From Auanema rhodensis (lineage: Eukaryota; Nematoda; Chromadorea; Rhabditida; Rhabditidae), in NCBI GenBank assembly GCA_964057225.1, contig OZ059894.1:21172476-21236475 (forward strand): a DNA stretch of 64,000 nucleotides. The letters run 5' to 3'. The notes under the pieces are model-generated. The model was not told the DNA's origin and searched no databases. It was given only the letters and a program-made list of their open reading frames with translations. The position numbers were made by a program, and so were the translations under genes. How positions within the stretch are numbered: the first letter of the stretch is position 1; every line of letters begins with the position of its first letter. Shown here piece by piece: positions 36,567 to 51,800 of the stretch.

Positions 36567-37970
36567 AGTTGATATCTCGGTGCATTTTTAAGCTAGCGCA
36601 AATCTGATAACACAGATCGACGCAGCTTAAAAATCCGCATCGAATGCACTATACTACATCAAGAAACGCTTGATACAAAAATTAGTTATGATCGTTTGAA
36701 AAATGATGCATTAGTGTATGTTGAGTTTCCATGTACACTCAACATTGCTTCCAAAAACATTTTGACAAAAATTTTTTCGAAAAATTTCAAAATAATTTAG
36801 CAAAAAGTAGATGTTTTTAGATTCCATTTTTCAAGGCAAAGACGATAGACAATGTTATTCAACGAAAAAATTAATTCTTCAGGGTGAAAATCGAGGATAT
36901 AAGTGTAAACTTATATCAGTTGATATCTCGGTGCATTTTTAAGCTAGCGCAAATCTGATAACACAGATCGACGCAGCTTAAAAATCCGCATCGAATGCAC
37001 TATACTACATTGAGAAACGCTTAATACAAAAATTAGTTATGATCGTTTGAAAAATGATGCATTAGTGTATGTTGAGTTTCCATGTACACTCAACATTGCT
37101 TCCAAAAACATTTTGACAAAAATTTTTTCGAAAAATTTCAGAATAATTCAGCAAAAAGTAGATGTTTTTAGATTCCTTTTTCCAAGGCAAAGACGATGGA
37201 CAATGTTATTCAACGAAAAAATTAATTCTTCAGGGTGAAAATCGAGGATATAAGTGTGAACTTATATCAGTTGATATCTCGGTGCATTTTTAAGCTAGCG
37301 CAAATCTGATAACACAGATCGACGCAGCTTAAAAATCCGCATCGAATGCACTATACTACATTGAGAAACGTTTGATACAAAAATTAGTTATGATCGTTTG
37401 AAAAATGATGCATTAGTGTATGTTGAGTTTCCATGTACACTCAACATTGCTTCCAAAAACATTTTGACAAAAAATTTTTCGAAAAATTTCAAAATAATTT
37501 AGCAAAAAGTAGATGTTTTTAGATTCCTTTTTTTAAGGCAAAGACGATGGACAATGTTATTCAACGAAAAAATTAATTCTTCAGGGTGAAAATCGAGGAT
37601 ATAAGTGTGAACTTATATCAGTTGATATCTCGGTGCATTTTTAAGCTAGCGCAAATCTGATAACACAGATCGACGCAGCTTAAAAATCCGCATCGAATGC
37701 ACTATACTACATTGAGAAACGCTTAATACACAAATTAGTTATGATCGTTTGAAAAATGATGCATTAGTGTATGTTGAGTTTCCATGTACACTCAACATTG
37801 CTTCCAAAAACATTTTGACAAAAAATTTTTCGAAAAATTTCAAAATAATTTAGCAAAAAGTAGATGTTTTTAGATTCCTTTTTTCAAGGCAAAGACGATG
37901 GACAATGTTATTCAACGAAAAAATTATATCTTCAGGGTGAAAATCGAGGATATAAGTGTGAACTTATATC
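36567..37970 (+). repeat. Four monomers between the 11-monomer blocks
   Basis: In order: ATCAAG/gatag with gtaaac; G224/C232; gtttgata with the A6T5 allele; ATTGAG/cttaatacac with the A6T5 allele and a private aattatatc. The second and third repeat the last two classes of the preceding block, so this part looks like a partial re-use of it. Confidence 0.8.
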
Positions 37971-40427
37971 AGTTGATATCTCGGTGCATTTTTAAGCTAG
38001 CGCAAATCTGATAACACAGATCGACGCAGCTTAAAAATCCGCATCGAATGCACTATACTACATCAAGAAACGCTTAATACACAAATTAGTTATGATCGTT
38101 TGAAAAATGATGCATTAGTGTATGTTGAGTTTCCATGTACACTCAACATTGCTTCCAAAAACATTTTGACAAAAATTTTTTCGAAAAATTTCAAAATAAT
38201 TTAGCAAAAAGTAGATGTTTTTAGATTCCATTTTTCAAGGCAAAGACGATAGACAATGTTATTCAACGAAAAAATTAATTCTTCAGGGTGAAAATCGAGG
38301 ATATAAGTGTGAACTTATATCAGTTGATATCTCGGTGCATTTTTAAGCTAGCGCAAATCTGATAACACAGATCGACGCAGCTTAAAAATCCGCATCGAAT
38401 GCACTATACTACATCAAGAAACGCTTGATACAAAAATTAGTTATGATCGTTTGAAAAATGATGCATTAGTGTATGTTGAGTTTCCATGTACACTCAACAT
38501 TGCTTCCAAAAACATTTTGACAAAAATTTTTTCGAAAAATTTCAAAATAATTTAGCAAAAAGTAGATGTTTTTAGATTCCTTTTTTTAAGGCAAAGACGA
38601 TGGACAATGTTATTCAACGAAAAAATTAATTCTTCAGGGTGAAAATCGAGGATATAAGTGTGAACTTATATCAGTTGATATCTCGGTGCATTTTTAAGCT
38701 AGCGCAAATCTGATAACACAGATCGACGCAGCTTAAAAATCCGCATCGAATGCACTATACTACATTGAGAAACGCTTAATACAAAAATTAGTTATGATCG
38801 TTTGAAAAATGATGCATTAGTGTATGTTGAGTTTCCATGTACACTCAACATTGCTTCCAAAAACATTTTGACAAAAATTTTTTCGAAAAATTTCAAAATA
38901 ATTTAGCAAAAAGTAGATGTTTTTAGATTTTTTTTTTCAAGGCAAAGACGATAGACAATGTTATTCAACGAAAAAATTAATTCTTCAGGGTGAAAATCGA
39001 GGATATAAGTGTAAACTTATATCAGTTGATATCTCGGTGCATTTTTAAGCTAGCGCAAATCTGATAACACAGATCGACGCAGCTTAAAAATCCGCATCGA
39101 ATGCACTATACTACATTGAGAAACGCTTAATACAAAAATTAGTTATGATCGTTTGAAAAATGATGCATTAGTGTATGTTGAGTTTCCATGTACACTCAAC
39201 ATTGCTTCCAAAAACATTTTGACAAAAATTTTTTCGAAAAATTTCAGAATAATTCAGCAAAAAGTAGATGTTTTTAGATTCCTTTTTCCAAGGCAAAGAC
39301 GATGGACAATGTTATTCAACGAAAAAATTAATTCTTCAGGGTGAAAATCGAGGATATAAGTGTGAACTTATATCAGTTGATATCTCGGTGCATTTTTAAG
39401 CTAGCGCAAATCTGATAACACAGATCGACGCAGCTTAAAAATCCGCATCGAATGCACTATACTACATTGAGAAACGCTTAATACAAAAATTAGTTATGAT
39501 CGTTTGAAAAATGATGCATTAGTGTATGTTGAGTTTGCATGTACACTCAACATTGCTTCCAAAAACATTTTGACAAAAATTTTTTCGAAAAATTTCAAAA
39601 TAATTTAGCAAAAAGTAGATGTTTTTAGATTTTTTTTTTCAAGGCAAAGACGATGGACAATGTTATTCAACGAAAAAATTAATTCTTCAGGGTGAAAATC
39701 GAGGATATAAGTGTAAACTTATATCAGTTGATATCTCGGTGCATTTTTAAGCTAGCGCAAATCTGATAACACAGATCGACGCAGCTTAAAAATCCGCATC
39801 GAATGCACTATACTACATTGAGAAACGCTTAATACAAAAATTAGTTATGATCGTTTGAAAAATGATGCATTAGTGTATGTTGAGTTTCCATGTACACTCA
39901 ACATTGCTTCCAAAAACATTTTGACAAAAATTTTTTCGAAAAATTTCAGAATAATTCAGCAAAAAGTAGATGTTTTTAGATTCCTTTTTCCAAGGCAAAG
40001 ACGATGGACAATGTTATTCAACGAAAAAATTAATTCTTCAGGGTGAAAATCGAGGATATAAGTGTGAACTTATATCAGTTGATATCTCGGTGCATTTTTA
40101 AGCTAGCGCAAATCTGATAACACAGATCGACGCAGCTTAAAAATCCGCATCGAATGCACTATACTACATTGAGAAACGTTTGATACAAAAATTAGTTATG
40201 ATCGTTTGAAAAATGATGCATTAGTGTATGTTGAGTTTCCATGTACACTCAACATTGCTTCCAAAAACATTTTGACAAAAATTTTTTCGAAAAATTTCAA
40301 AATAATTTAGCAAAAAGTAGATGTTTTTAGATTCCTTTTTTTAAGGCAAAGACGATGGACAATGTTATTCAACGAAAAAATTAATTCTTCAGGGTGAAAA
40401 TCGAGGATATAAGTGTGAACTTATATC
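37971..40427 (+). repeat. 11-monomer period, block B of seven monomers
   Basis: This repeats 34110-36566 in the same order, including the rare gtttGcatg monomer at 39375. A third, partly changed version of its end (all-T, G224/C232, gtttGcatg, G224/C232, gtttgata) appears at 42183-43937, an offset of 3510 bp or 10 monomers. The change from 11 to 10 monomers suggests loss of one monomer between copies. Confidence 0.88.
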
Positions 40428-43400
40428 AGTTGATATCTCGGTGCATTTTTAAGCTAGCGCAAATCTGATAACACAGATCGACGCAGCTTAAAAATCCGCA
40501 TCGAATGCACTATACTACATCAAGAAAAGCTTGATACACAAATTAGTTATGATCGTTTGAAAAATGATGCATTAGTGTATGTTGAGTTTCCATGTACACT
40601 CAACATTGCTTCCAAAAACATTTTGACAAAAATTTTTTCGAAAAATTTCAAAATAATTTAGCAAAAAGTAGATGTTTTTAGATTCCATTTTTCAAGGCAA
40701 AGACGATAGACAATGTTATTCAACGAAAAAATTAATTCTTCAGGGTGAAAATCGAGGATATAAGTGTGAACTTATATCAGTTGATATCTCGGTGCATTTT
40801 TAAGCTAGCGCAAATCTGATAACACAGATCGACGCAGCTTAAAAATCCGCATCGAATGCACTATACTACATCAAGAAACGCTTGATACAAAAATTAGTTA
40901 TGATCGTTTGAAAAATGATGCATTAGTGTATGTTGAGTTTCCATGTACACTCAACATTGCTTCCAAAAACATTTTGACAAAAATTTTTTCGAAAAATTTC
41001 AAAATAATTTAGCAAAAAGTAGATGTTTTTAGATTTTTTTTTTCAAGGCAAAGACGATAGACAATGTTATTCAACGAAAAAATTAATTCTTCAGGGTGAA
41101 AATCGAGGATATAAGTGTAAACTTATATCAGTTGATATCTCGGTGCATTTTTAAGCTAGCGCAAATCTGATAACACAGATCGACGCAGCTTAAAAATCCG
41201 CATCGAATGCACTATACTACATTGAGAAACGCTTAATACACAAATTAGTTATGATCGTTTGAAAAATGATGCATTAGTGTATGTTGAGTTTCCATGTACA
41301 CTCAACATTGCTTCCAAAAACATTTTGACAAAAATTTTTTCGAAAAATTTCAGAATAATTCAGCAAAAAGTAGATGTTTTTAGATTCCTTTTTCCAAGGC
41401 AAAGACGATGGACAATGTTATTCAACGAAAAAATTAATTCTTCAGGGTGAAAATCGAGGATATAAGTGTGAACTTATATCAGTTGATATCTCGGTGCATT
41501 TTTAAGCTAGCGCAAATCTGATAAAACAGATCGACGCAGCTTAAAAATCCGCATCGAATGCACTATACTACATTGAGAAACGTTTGATACAAAAATTAGT
41601 TATGATCGTTTGAAAAATGATGCATTAGTGTATGTTGAGTTTCCATGTACACTCAACATTGCTTCCAAAAACATTTTGACAAAAATTTTTTCGAAAAATT
41701 TCAAAATAATTTAGCAAAAAGTAGATGTTTTTAGATTCCTTTTTTTAAGGCAAAGACGATGGACAATGTTATTCAACGAAAAAATTAATTCTTCAGGGTG
41801 AAAATCGAGGATATAAGTGTGAACTTATATCAGTTGATATCTCGGTGCATTTTTAAGCTAGCGCAAATCTGATAACACAGATCGACGCAGCTTAAAAATC
41901 CGCATCGAATGCACTATACTACATTGAGAAACGCTTAATACACAAATTAGTTATGATCGTTTGAAAAATGATGCATTAGTGTATGTTGAGTTTCCATGTA
42001 CACTCAACATTGCTTCCAAAAACATTTTGACAAAAATTTTTTCGAAAAATTTCAAAATAATTTAGCAAAAAGTAGATGTTTTTAGATTTCATTTTTCAAG
42101 GCAAAGACGATGGACAATGTTATTCAACGAAAAAATTAATTCTTCAGGGTGAAAATCGAGGATATAAGTGTGAACTTATATCAGTTGATATCTCGGTGCA
42201 TTTTTAAGCTAGCGCAAATCTGATAACACAGATCGACGCAGCTTAAAAATCCGCATCGAATGCACTATACTACATCAAGAAAAGCTTGATACACAAATTA
42301 GTTATGATCGTTTGAAAAATGATGCATTAGTGTATGTTGAGTTTCCATGTACACTCAACATTGCTTCCAAAAACATTTTGACAAAAATTTTTTCGAAAAA
42401 TTTCAAAATAATTTAGCAAAAAGTAGATGTTTTTAGATTTTTTTTTTCAAGGCAAAGACGATAGACAATGTTATTCAACGAAAAAATTAATTCTTCAGGG
42501 TGAAAATCGAGGATATAAGTGTAAACTTATATCAGTTGATATCTCGGTGCATTTTTAAGCTAGCGCAAATCTGATAACACAGATCGACGCAGCTTAAAAA
42601 TCCGCATCGAATGCACTATACTACATTGAGAAACGCTTAATACACAAATTAGTTATGATCGTTTGAAAAATGATGCATTAGTGTATGTTGAGTTTCCATG
42701 TACACTCAACATTGCTTCCAAAAACATTTTGACAAAAATTTTTTCGAAAAATTTCAGAATAGTTCAGCAAAAAGTAGATGTTTTTAGACTCCTTTTTCCA
42801 AGGCAAAGACGATGGACAATGTTATTCAACGAAAAAATTAATTCTTCAGGGTGAAAATCGAGGATATAAGTGTGAACTTATATCAGTTGATATCTCGGTG
42901 CATTTTTAAGCTAGCGCAAATCTGATAACACAGATCGACGCAGCTTAAAAATCCGCATCGAATGCACTATACTACATTGAGAAACGCTTAATACAAAAAT
43001 AAGTTATGATCGTTTGAAAAATGATGCATTAGTGTATGTTGAGTTTGCATGTACACTCAACATTGCTTCCAAAAACATTTTGACAAAAATTTTTTCGAAA
43101 AATTTCAAAATAATTTAGCAAAAAGTAGATGTTTTTAGATTTTTTTTTTCAAGGCAAAGACGATGGACAATGTTATTCAACGAAAAAATTAATTCTTCAG
43201 GGTGAAAATCGAGGATATAAGTGTAAACTTATATCAGTTGATATCTCGGTGCATTTTTAAGCTAGCGCAAATCTGATAACACAGATCGACGCAGCTTAAA
43301 AATCCGCATCGAATGCACTATACTACATTGAGAAACGCTTAATACAAAAATTAGTTATGATCGTTTGAAAAATGATGCATTAGTGTATGTTGAGTTTCCA

Positions 43401-43586
43401 TGTACACTCAACATTGCTTCCAAAAACATTTTGACAAAAATTTTTTCGAAAAATTTCAGAATAATTCAGCAAAAAGTAGATGTTTTTAGATTCCTTTTTC
43501 CAAGGCAAAGACGATGGACAATGTTATTCAACGAAAAAATTAATTCTTCAGGGTGAAAATCGAGGATATAAGTGTGAACTTATATC
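40428..43586 (+). repeat. Nine monomers with AAGCTT-bearing and rearranged copies
   Basis: The copies at 40428 and 42183 have aaaagcttgatacac, creating an AAGCTT site. The copy at 40779 combines an ATCAAG front with the all-T, gatag, gtaaac end. The copy at 41481 has ataaaacag. The G224/C232 copy at 42534 has private agaatagttc and tagactcc. The gtttGcatg copy at 42885 has aaaaataagtt. The order of classes follows the preceding blocks with one or two monomers missing. Confidence 0.8.
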
Positions 43587-46500
43587 AGTTGATATCTCGG
43601 TGCATTTTTAAGCTAGCGCAAATCTGATAACACAGATCGACGCAGCTTAAAAATCCGCATCGAATGCACTATACTACATTGAGAAACGTTTGATACAAAA
43701 ATTAGTTATGATCGTTTGAAAAATGATGCATTAGTGTATGTTGAGTTTCCATGTACACTCAACATTGCTTCCAAAAACATTTTGACAAAAATTTTTTCGA
43801 AAAATTTCAAAATAATTTAGCAAAAAGTAGATGTTTTTAGATTCCTTTTTTTAAGGCAAAGACGATGGACAATGTTATTCAACGAAAAAATTAATTCTTC
43901 AGGGTGAAAATCGAGGATATAAGTGTGAACTTATATCAGTTGATATCTCGGTGCATTTTTAAGCTAGCGCAAATCTGATAACACAGATCGACGCAGCTTA
44001 AAAATCCGCATCGAATGCACTATACTACATTGAGAAACGCTTAATACACAAATTAGTTATGATCGTTTGAAAAATGATGCATTAGTGTATGTTGAGTTTC
44101 CATGTACACTCAACATTGCTTCCAAAAACATTTTGACAAAAATTTTTTCGAAAAATTTCAAAATAATTTAGCAAAAAGTAGATGTTTTTAGATTTCTTTT
44201 TTCAAGGCAAAGACGATGGACAATGTTATTCAACGAAAAAATTAATTCTTCAGGGTGAAAATCGAGGATATAAGTGTGAACTTATATCAGTTGATATCTC
44301 GGTGCATTTTTAAGCTAGCGCAAATCTGATAACACAGATCGACGCAGCTTAAAAATCCGCATCGAATGCACTATACTACATCAAGAAACGCTTGATACAC
44401 AAATTAGTTATGATCGTTTGAAAAATGATGCATTAGTGTATGTTGAGTTTCCATGTACACTCAACATTGCTTCCAAAAACATTTTGACAAAAATTTTTTC
44501 GAAAAATTTCAAAATAATTTAGCAAAAAGTAGATGTTTTTAGATTCCTTTTTTTAAGGCAAAGACGATGGACAATGTTATTCAACGAAAAAATTAATTCT
44601 TCAGGGTGAAAATCGAGGATATAAGTGTGAACTTATATCAGTTGATATCTCGGTGCATTTTTAAGCTAGCGCAAATCTGATAACACAGATCGACGCAGCT
44701 TAAAAATCCGCATCGAATGCACTTTACTACATTGAGAAACGCTTAATACACAAATTAGTTATGATCGTTTGAAAAATGATGCATTAGTGTATGTTGAGTT
44801 TCCATGTACACTCAACATTGCTTCCAAAAACATTTTGACAAAAATTTTTTCGAAAAATTTCAAAATAATTTAGCAAAAAGTAGATGTTTTTAGATTTCTT
44901 TTTTCAAGGCAAAGACGATGGACAATGTTATTCAACGAAAAAATTAATTCTTCAGGGTGAAAATCGAGGATATAAGTGTGAACTTATATCAGTTGATATC
45001 TCGGTGCATTTTTAAGCTAGCGCAAATCTGATAACACAGATCGACGCAGCTTAAAAATCCGCATCGAATGCACTATACTACATCAAGAAAAGCTTGATAC
45101 ACAAATTAGTTATGATCGTTTGAAAAATGATGCATTAGTGTATGTTGAGTTTCCATGTACACTCAACATTGCTTCCAAAAACATTTTGACAAAAATTTTT
45201 TCGAAAAATTTCAAAATAATTTAGCAAAAAGTAGATGTTTTTAGATTCCATTTTTCAAGGCAAAGACGATAGACAATGTTATTCAACGAAAAAATTAATT
45301 CTTCAGGGTGAAAATCGAGGATATAAGTGTGAACTTATATCAGTTGATATCTCGGTGCATTTTTAAGCTAGCGCAAATCTGATAACACAGATCGACGCAG
45401 CTTAAAAATCCGCATCGAATGCACTATACTACATCAAGAAACGCTTGATACAAAAATTAGTTATGATCGTTTGAAAAATGATGCATTAGTGTATGTTGAG
45501 TTTCCATGTACACTCAACATTGCTTCCAAAAACATTTTGACAAAAATTTTTTCGAAAAATTTCAAAATAATTTAGCAAAAAGTAGATGTTTTTAGATTCC
45601 TTTTTTTAAGGCAAAGACGATGGACAATGTTATTCAACGAAAAAATTAATTCTTCAGGGTGAAAATCGAGGATATAAGTGTGAACTTATATCAGTTGATA
45701 TCTCGGTGCATTTTTAAGCTAGCGCAAATCTGATAACACAGATCGACGCAGCGTAAAAATCCGCATCGAATGCACTATACTACATTGAGAAACGCTTAAT
45801 ACAAAAATTAGTTATGATCGTTTGAAAAATGATGCATTAGTGTATGTTGAGTTTCCATGTACACTCAACATTGCTTCCAAAAACATTTTGACAAAAATTT
45901 TTTCGAAAAATTTCAAAATAATTTAGCAAAAAGTAGATGTTTTTAGATTTTTTTTTTCAAGGCAAAGACGATGGACAATGTTATTCAACGAAAAAATTAA
46001 TTCTTCAGGGTGAAAATCGAGGATATAAGTGTAAACTTATATCAGTTGATATCTCGGTGCATTTTTAAGCTAGCGCAAATCTGATAACACAGATCGACGC
46101 AGCTTAAAAATCCGCATCGAATGCACTATACTACATTGAGAAACGCTTAATACAAAAATTAGTTATGATCGTTTGAAAAATGATGCATTAGTGTATGTTG
46201 AGTTTCCATGTACACTCAACATTGCTTCCAAAAACATTTTGACAAAAATTTTTTCGAAAAATTTCAGAATAATTCAGCAAAAAGTAGATGTTTTTAGATT
46301 CCTTTTTCCAAGGCAAAGACGATGGACAATGTTATTCAACGAAAAAATTAATTCTTCAGGGTGAAAATCGAGGATATAAGTGTGAACTTATATCAGTTGA
46401 TATCTCGGTGCATTTTTAAGCTAGCGCAAATCTGATAACACAGATCGACGCAGCTTAAAAATCCGCATCGAATGCGCTATACTACATTGAGAAACGTTTG

Positions 46501-48500
46501 ATACAAAAATTAGTTATGATCGTTTGAAAAATGATGCATTAGTGTATGTTGAGTTTCCATGTACACTCAACATTGCTTCCAAAAACATTTTGACAAAAAT
46601 TTTTTCGAAAAATTTCAAAATAATTTAGCAAAAAGTAGATGTTTTTAGATTCCTTTTTTTAAGGCAAAGACGATGGACAATGTTATTCAACGAAAAAATT
46701 AATTCTTCAGGGTGAAAATCGAGGATATAAGTGTGAACTTATATCAGTTGATATCTCGGTGCATTTTTAAGCTAGCGCAAATCTGATAACACAGATCGAC
46801 GCAGCTTAAAAATCCGCATCGAATGCACTATACTACATTGAGAAACGCTTAATACACAAATTAGTTATGATCGTTTGAAAAATGATGCATTAGTGTATGT
46901 TGAGTTTCCATGTACACTCAACATTGCTTCCAAAAACATTTTGACAAAAATTTTTTCGAAAAATTTCAAAATAATTTAGCAAAAAGTAGATGTTTTTAGA
47001 TTTCTTTTTTCAAGGCAAAGACGATGGACAATGTTATTCAACGAAAAAATTAATTCTTCAGGGTGAAAATCGAGGATATAAGTGTGAACTTATATCAGTT
47101 GATATCTCGGTGCATTTTTAAGCTAGCGCAAATCTGATAACACAGATCGACGCAGCTTAAAAATCCGCATCGAATGCACTATACTACATCAAGAAACGCT
47201 TAATACACAAATTAGTTATGATCGTTTGAAAAATGATGCATTAGTGTATGTTGAGTTTCCATGTACACTCAACATTGCTTCCAAAAACATTTTGACAAAA
47301 ATTTTTTCGAAAAATTTCAAAATAATTTAGCAAAAAGTAGATGTTTTTAGATTTCTGTTTTTAAGGCAAAGACGATGGACAATGTTATTCAACGAAAAAA
47401 TTAATTCTTCAGGGTGAAAATCGAGGATATAAGTGTGAACTTATATCAGTTGATATCTCGGTGCATTTTTAAGCTAGCGCAAATTTGATAACACAGATCG
47501 ACGCAGCTTAAAAATCCGCATCGAATGCACTATACTAAATTGAGAAACGCTTAATACACAAATTAGTTATGATCGTTTGAAAAATGATGCATTAGTGTAT
47601 GTTGAGTTTCCATGTACACTCAACATTGCTTCCAAAAACATTTTGACAAAAATTTTTTCGAAAAATTTCAAAATAATTTAGCAAAAAGTAGATGTTTTTA
47701 GATTTCTTTTTTCAAGGCAAAGACGATGGACAATGTTATTCAACGAAAAAATTAATTCTTCAGGGTGAAAATCGAGGATATAAGTGTGAACTTATATCAG
47801 TTGATATCTCGGTGCATTTTTAAGCTAGCGCAAATCTGATAACACAGATCGACGCAGCTTAAAAATCCGCATCGAATGCACTATACTACATCAAGAAACG
47901 CTTAATACACAAATTAGTTATGATCGTTTGAAAAATGATGCATTAGTGTATGTTGAGTTTCCATGTACACTCAACATTGCTTCCAAAAACATTTTGACAA
48001 AAATTTTTTCGAAAAATTTCAAAATAATTTAGCAAAAAGTAGATGTTTTTAGATTCCTTTTTTTAAGGCAAAGACGATGGACAATGTTCTTCAACGAAAA
48101 AATTAATTCTTCAGGGTGAAAATCGAGGATATAAGTGTGAACTTATATCAGTTGATATCTCGGTGCAATTTTCAGCTAGCGCAAATCTGATAACACAGAT
48201 CGACGCAGCTTAAAAATCCGCATCGAATGCACTATACTACATTGAGAAACGCTTAATACAAAAATTAGTTATGATCGTTTGAAAAATGATGCATTAGTGT
48301 ATGTTGAGTTTCCATGTACACTCAACATTGCTTCCAAAAACATTTTGACAAAAATTTTTTCGAAAAATTTCAAAATAATTTAGCAAAAAGTAGATGTTTT
48401 TAGATTTCTTTTTTCAAGGCAAAGACGATGGACAATGTTATTCAACGAAAAAATTAATTCTTCAGGGTGAAAATCGAGGATATAAGTGTGAACTTATATC
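43587..48500 (+). repeat. 14-monomer block, copy A of a 5265-bp-offset duplication
   Basis: This block carries a string of rare markers that all recur 5265 bp downstream in the same order: actttactac (44721), aaaagcttg (copy at 44991), cagcgtaaa (45693), aatgcgcta (46395), tttctgttttt (47097), gttcttcaac (47799) and gcaattttcag (48150). By eye, the one difference is an A at 47538 where the second copy has C at 52803. This is the largest near-identical pair in the window. Confidence 0.92.
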
Positions 48501-48851
48501 AGTTGATATCTCGGTGCATTTTTAAGCTAGCGCAAATCTGATAACACAGATCGACGCAGCTTAAAAATCCGCATCGAATGCACTATACTACATCAAGAAA
48601 CGCTTAATACACAAATTAGTTATGATCGTTTGAAAAATGATGCATTAGTGTATGTTGAGTTTCCATGTACACTCAACATTGCTTCCAAAAACATTTTGAC
48701 AAAAATTTTTTCGAAAAATTTCAAAATAATTTAGCAAAAAGTAGATGTTTTTAGATTTCTTTTTTCAAGGCAAAGACGATGGACAATGTTATTCAACGAA
48801 AAAATTAATTCTTCAGGGTGAAAATCGAGGATATAAGTGTGAACTTATATC
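48501..48851 (+). repeat. Single monomer between the two 14-monomer blocks
   Basis: It has ATCAAG with cttaatacac and the tttctttttt allele. The monomer after the second block (53766) also has ATCAAG and cttaatacac but carries tccttttttt and gttcttc, so the duplication offset is 15 monomers while the clear identity covers 14. Confidence 0.85.
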
Positions 48852-51800
48852 AGTTGATATCTCGGTGCATTTTTAAGCTAGCGCAAATCTGATAACACAG
48901 ATCGACGCAGCTTAAAAATCCGCATCGAATGCACTATACTACATTGAGAAACGTTTGATACAAAAATTAGTTATGATCGTTTGAAAAATGATGCATTAGT
49001 GTATGTTGAGTTTCCATGTACACTCAACATTGCTTCCAAAAACATTTTGACAAAAATTTTTTCGAAAAATTTCAAAATAATTTAGCAAAAAGTAGATGTT
49101 TTTAGATTCCTTTTTTTAAGGCAAAGACGATGGACAATGTTATTCAACGAAAAAATTAATTCTTCAGGGTGAAAATCGAGGATATAAGTGTGAACTTATA
49201 TCAGTTGATATCTCGGTGCATTTTTAAGCTAGCGCAAATCTGATAACACAGATCGACGCAGCTTAAAAATCCGCATCGAATGCACTATACTACATTGAGA
49301 AACGCTTAATACACAAATTAGTTATGATCGTTTGAAAAATGATGCATTAGTGTATGTTGAGTTTCCATGTACACTCAACATTGCTTCCAAAAACATTTTG
49401 ACAAAAATTTTTTCGAAAAATTTCAAAATAATTTAGCAAAAAGTAGATGTTTTTAGATTTCTTTTTTCAAGGCAAAGACGATGGACAATGTTATTCAACG
49501 AAAAAATTAATTCTTCAGGGTGAAAATCGAGGATATAAGTGTGAACTTATATCAGTTGATATCTCGGTGCATTTTTAAGCTAGCGCAAATCTGATAACAC
49601 AGATCGACGCAGCTTAAAAATCCGCATCGAATGCACTATACTACATCAAGAAACGCTTGATACACAAATTAGTTATGATCGTTTGAAAAATGATGCATTA
49701 GTGTATGTTGAGTTTCCATGTACACTCAACATTGCTTCCAAAAACATTTTGACAAAAATTTTTTCGAAAAATTTCAAAATAATTTAGCAAAAAGTAGATG
49801 TTTTTAGATTCCTTTTTTTAAGGCAAAGACGATGGACAATGTTATTCAACGAAAAAATTAATTCTTCAGGGTGAAAATCGAGGATATAAGTGTGAACTTA
49901 TATCAGTTGATATCTCGGTGCATTTTTAAGCTAGCGCAAATCTGATAACACAGATCGACGCAGCTTAAAAATCCGCATCGAATGCACTTTACTACATTGA
50001 GAAACGCTTAATACACAAATTAGTTATGATCGTTTGAAAAATGATGCATTAGTGTATGTTGAGTTTCCATGTACACTCAACATTGCTTCCAAAAACATTT
50101 TGACAAAAATTTTTTCGAAAAATTTCAAAATAATTTAGCAAAAAGTAGATGTTTTTAGATTTCTTTTTTCAAGGCAAAGACGATGGACAATGTTATTCAA
50201 CGAAAAAATTAATTCTTCAGGGTGAAAATCGAGGATATAAGTGTGAACTTATATCAGTTGATATCTCGGTGCATTTTTAAGCTAGCGCAAATCTGATAAC
50301 ACAGATCGACGCAGCTTAAAAATCCGCATCGAATGCACTATACTACATCAAGAAAAGCTTGATACACAAATTAGTTATGATCGTTTGAAAAATGATGCAT
50401 TAGTGTATGTTGAGTTTCCATGTACACTCAACATTGCTTCCAAAAACATTTTGACAAAAATTTTTTCGAAAAATTTCAAAATAATTTAGCAAAAAGTAGA
50501 TGTTTTTAGATTCCATTTTTCAAGGCAAAGACGATAGACAATGTTATTCAACGAAAAAATTAATTCTTCAGGGTGAAAATCGAGGATATAAGTGTGAACT
50601 TATATCAGTTGATATCTCGGTGCATTTTTAAGCTAGCGCAAATCTGATAACACAGATCGACGCAGCTTAAAAATCCGCATCGAATGCACTATACTACATC
50701 AAGAAACGCTTGATACAAAAATTAGTTATGATCGTTTGAAAAATGATGCATTAGTGTATGTTGAGTTTCCATGTACACTCAACATTGCTTCCAAAAACAT
50801 TTTGACAAAAATTTTTTCGAAAAATTTCAAAATAATTTAGCAAAAAGTAGATGTTTTTAGATTCCTTTTTTTAAGGCAAAGACGATGGACAATGTTATTC
50901 AACGAAAAAATTAATTCTTCAGGGTGAAAATCGAGGATATAAGTGTGAACTTATATCAGTTGATATCTCGGTGCATTTTTAAGCTAGCGCAAATCTGATA
51001 ACACAGATCGACGCAGCGTAAAAATCCGCATCGAATGCACTATACTACATTGAGAAACGCTTAATACAAAAATTAGTTATGATCGTTTGAAAAATGATGC
51101 ATTAGTGTATGTTGAGTTTCCATGTACACTCAACATTGCTTCCAAAAACATTTTGACAAAAATTTTTTCGAAAAATTTCAAAATAATTTAGCAAAAAGTA
51201 GATGTTTTTAGATTTTTTTTTTCAAGGCAAAGACGATGGACAATGTTATTCAACGAAAAAATTAATTCTTCAGGGTGAAAATCGAGGATATAAGTGTAAA
51301 CTTATATCAGTTGATATCTCGGTGCATTTTTAAGCTAGCGCAAATCTGATAACACAGATCGACGCAGCTTAAAAATCCGCATCGAATGCACTATACTACA
51401 TTGAGAAACGCTTAATACAAAAATTAGTTATGATCGTTTGAAAAATGATGCATTAGTGTATGTTGAGTTTCCATGTACACTCAACATTGCTTCCAAAAAC
51501 ATTTTGACAAAAATTTTTTCGAAAAATTTCAGAATAATTCAGCAAAAAGTAGATGTTTTTAGATTCCTTTTTCCAAGGCAAAGACGATGGACAATGTTAT
51601 TCAACGAAAAAATTAATTCTTCAGGGTGAAAATCGAGGATATAAGTGTGAACTTATATCAGTTGATATCTCGGTGCATTTTTAAGCTAGCGCAAATCTGA
51701 TAACACAGATCGACGCAGCTTAAAAATCCGCATCGAATGCGCTATACTACATTGAGAAACGTTTGATACAAAAATTAGTTATGATCGTTTGAAAAATGAT

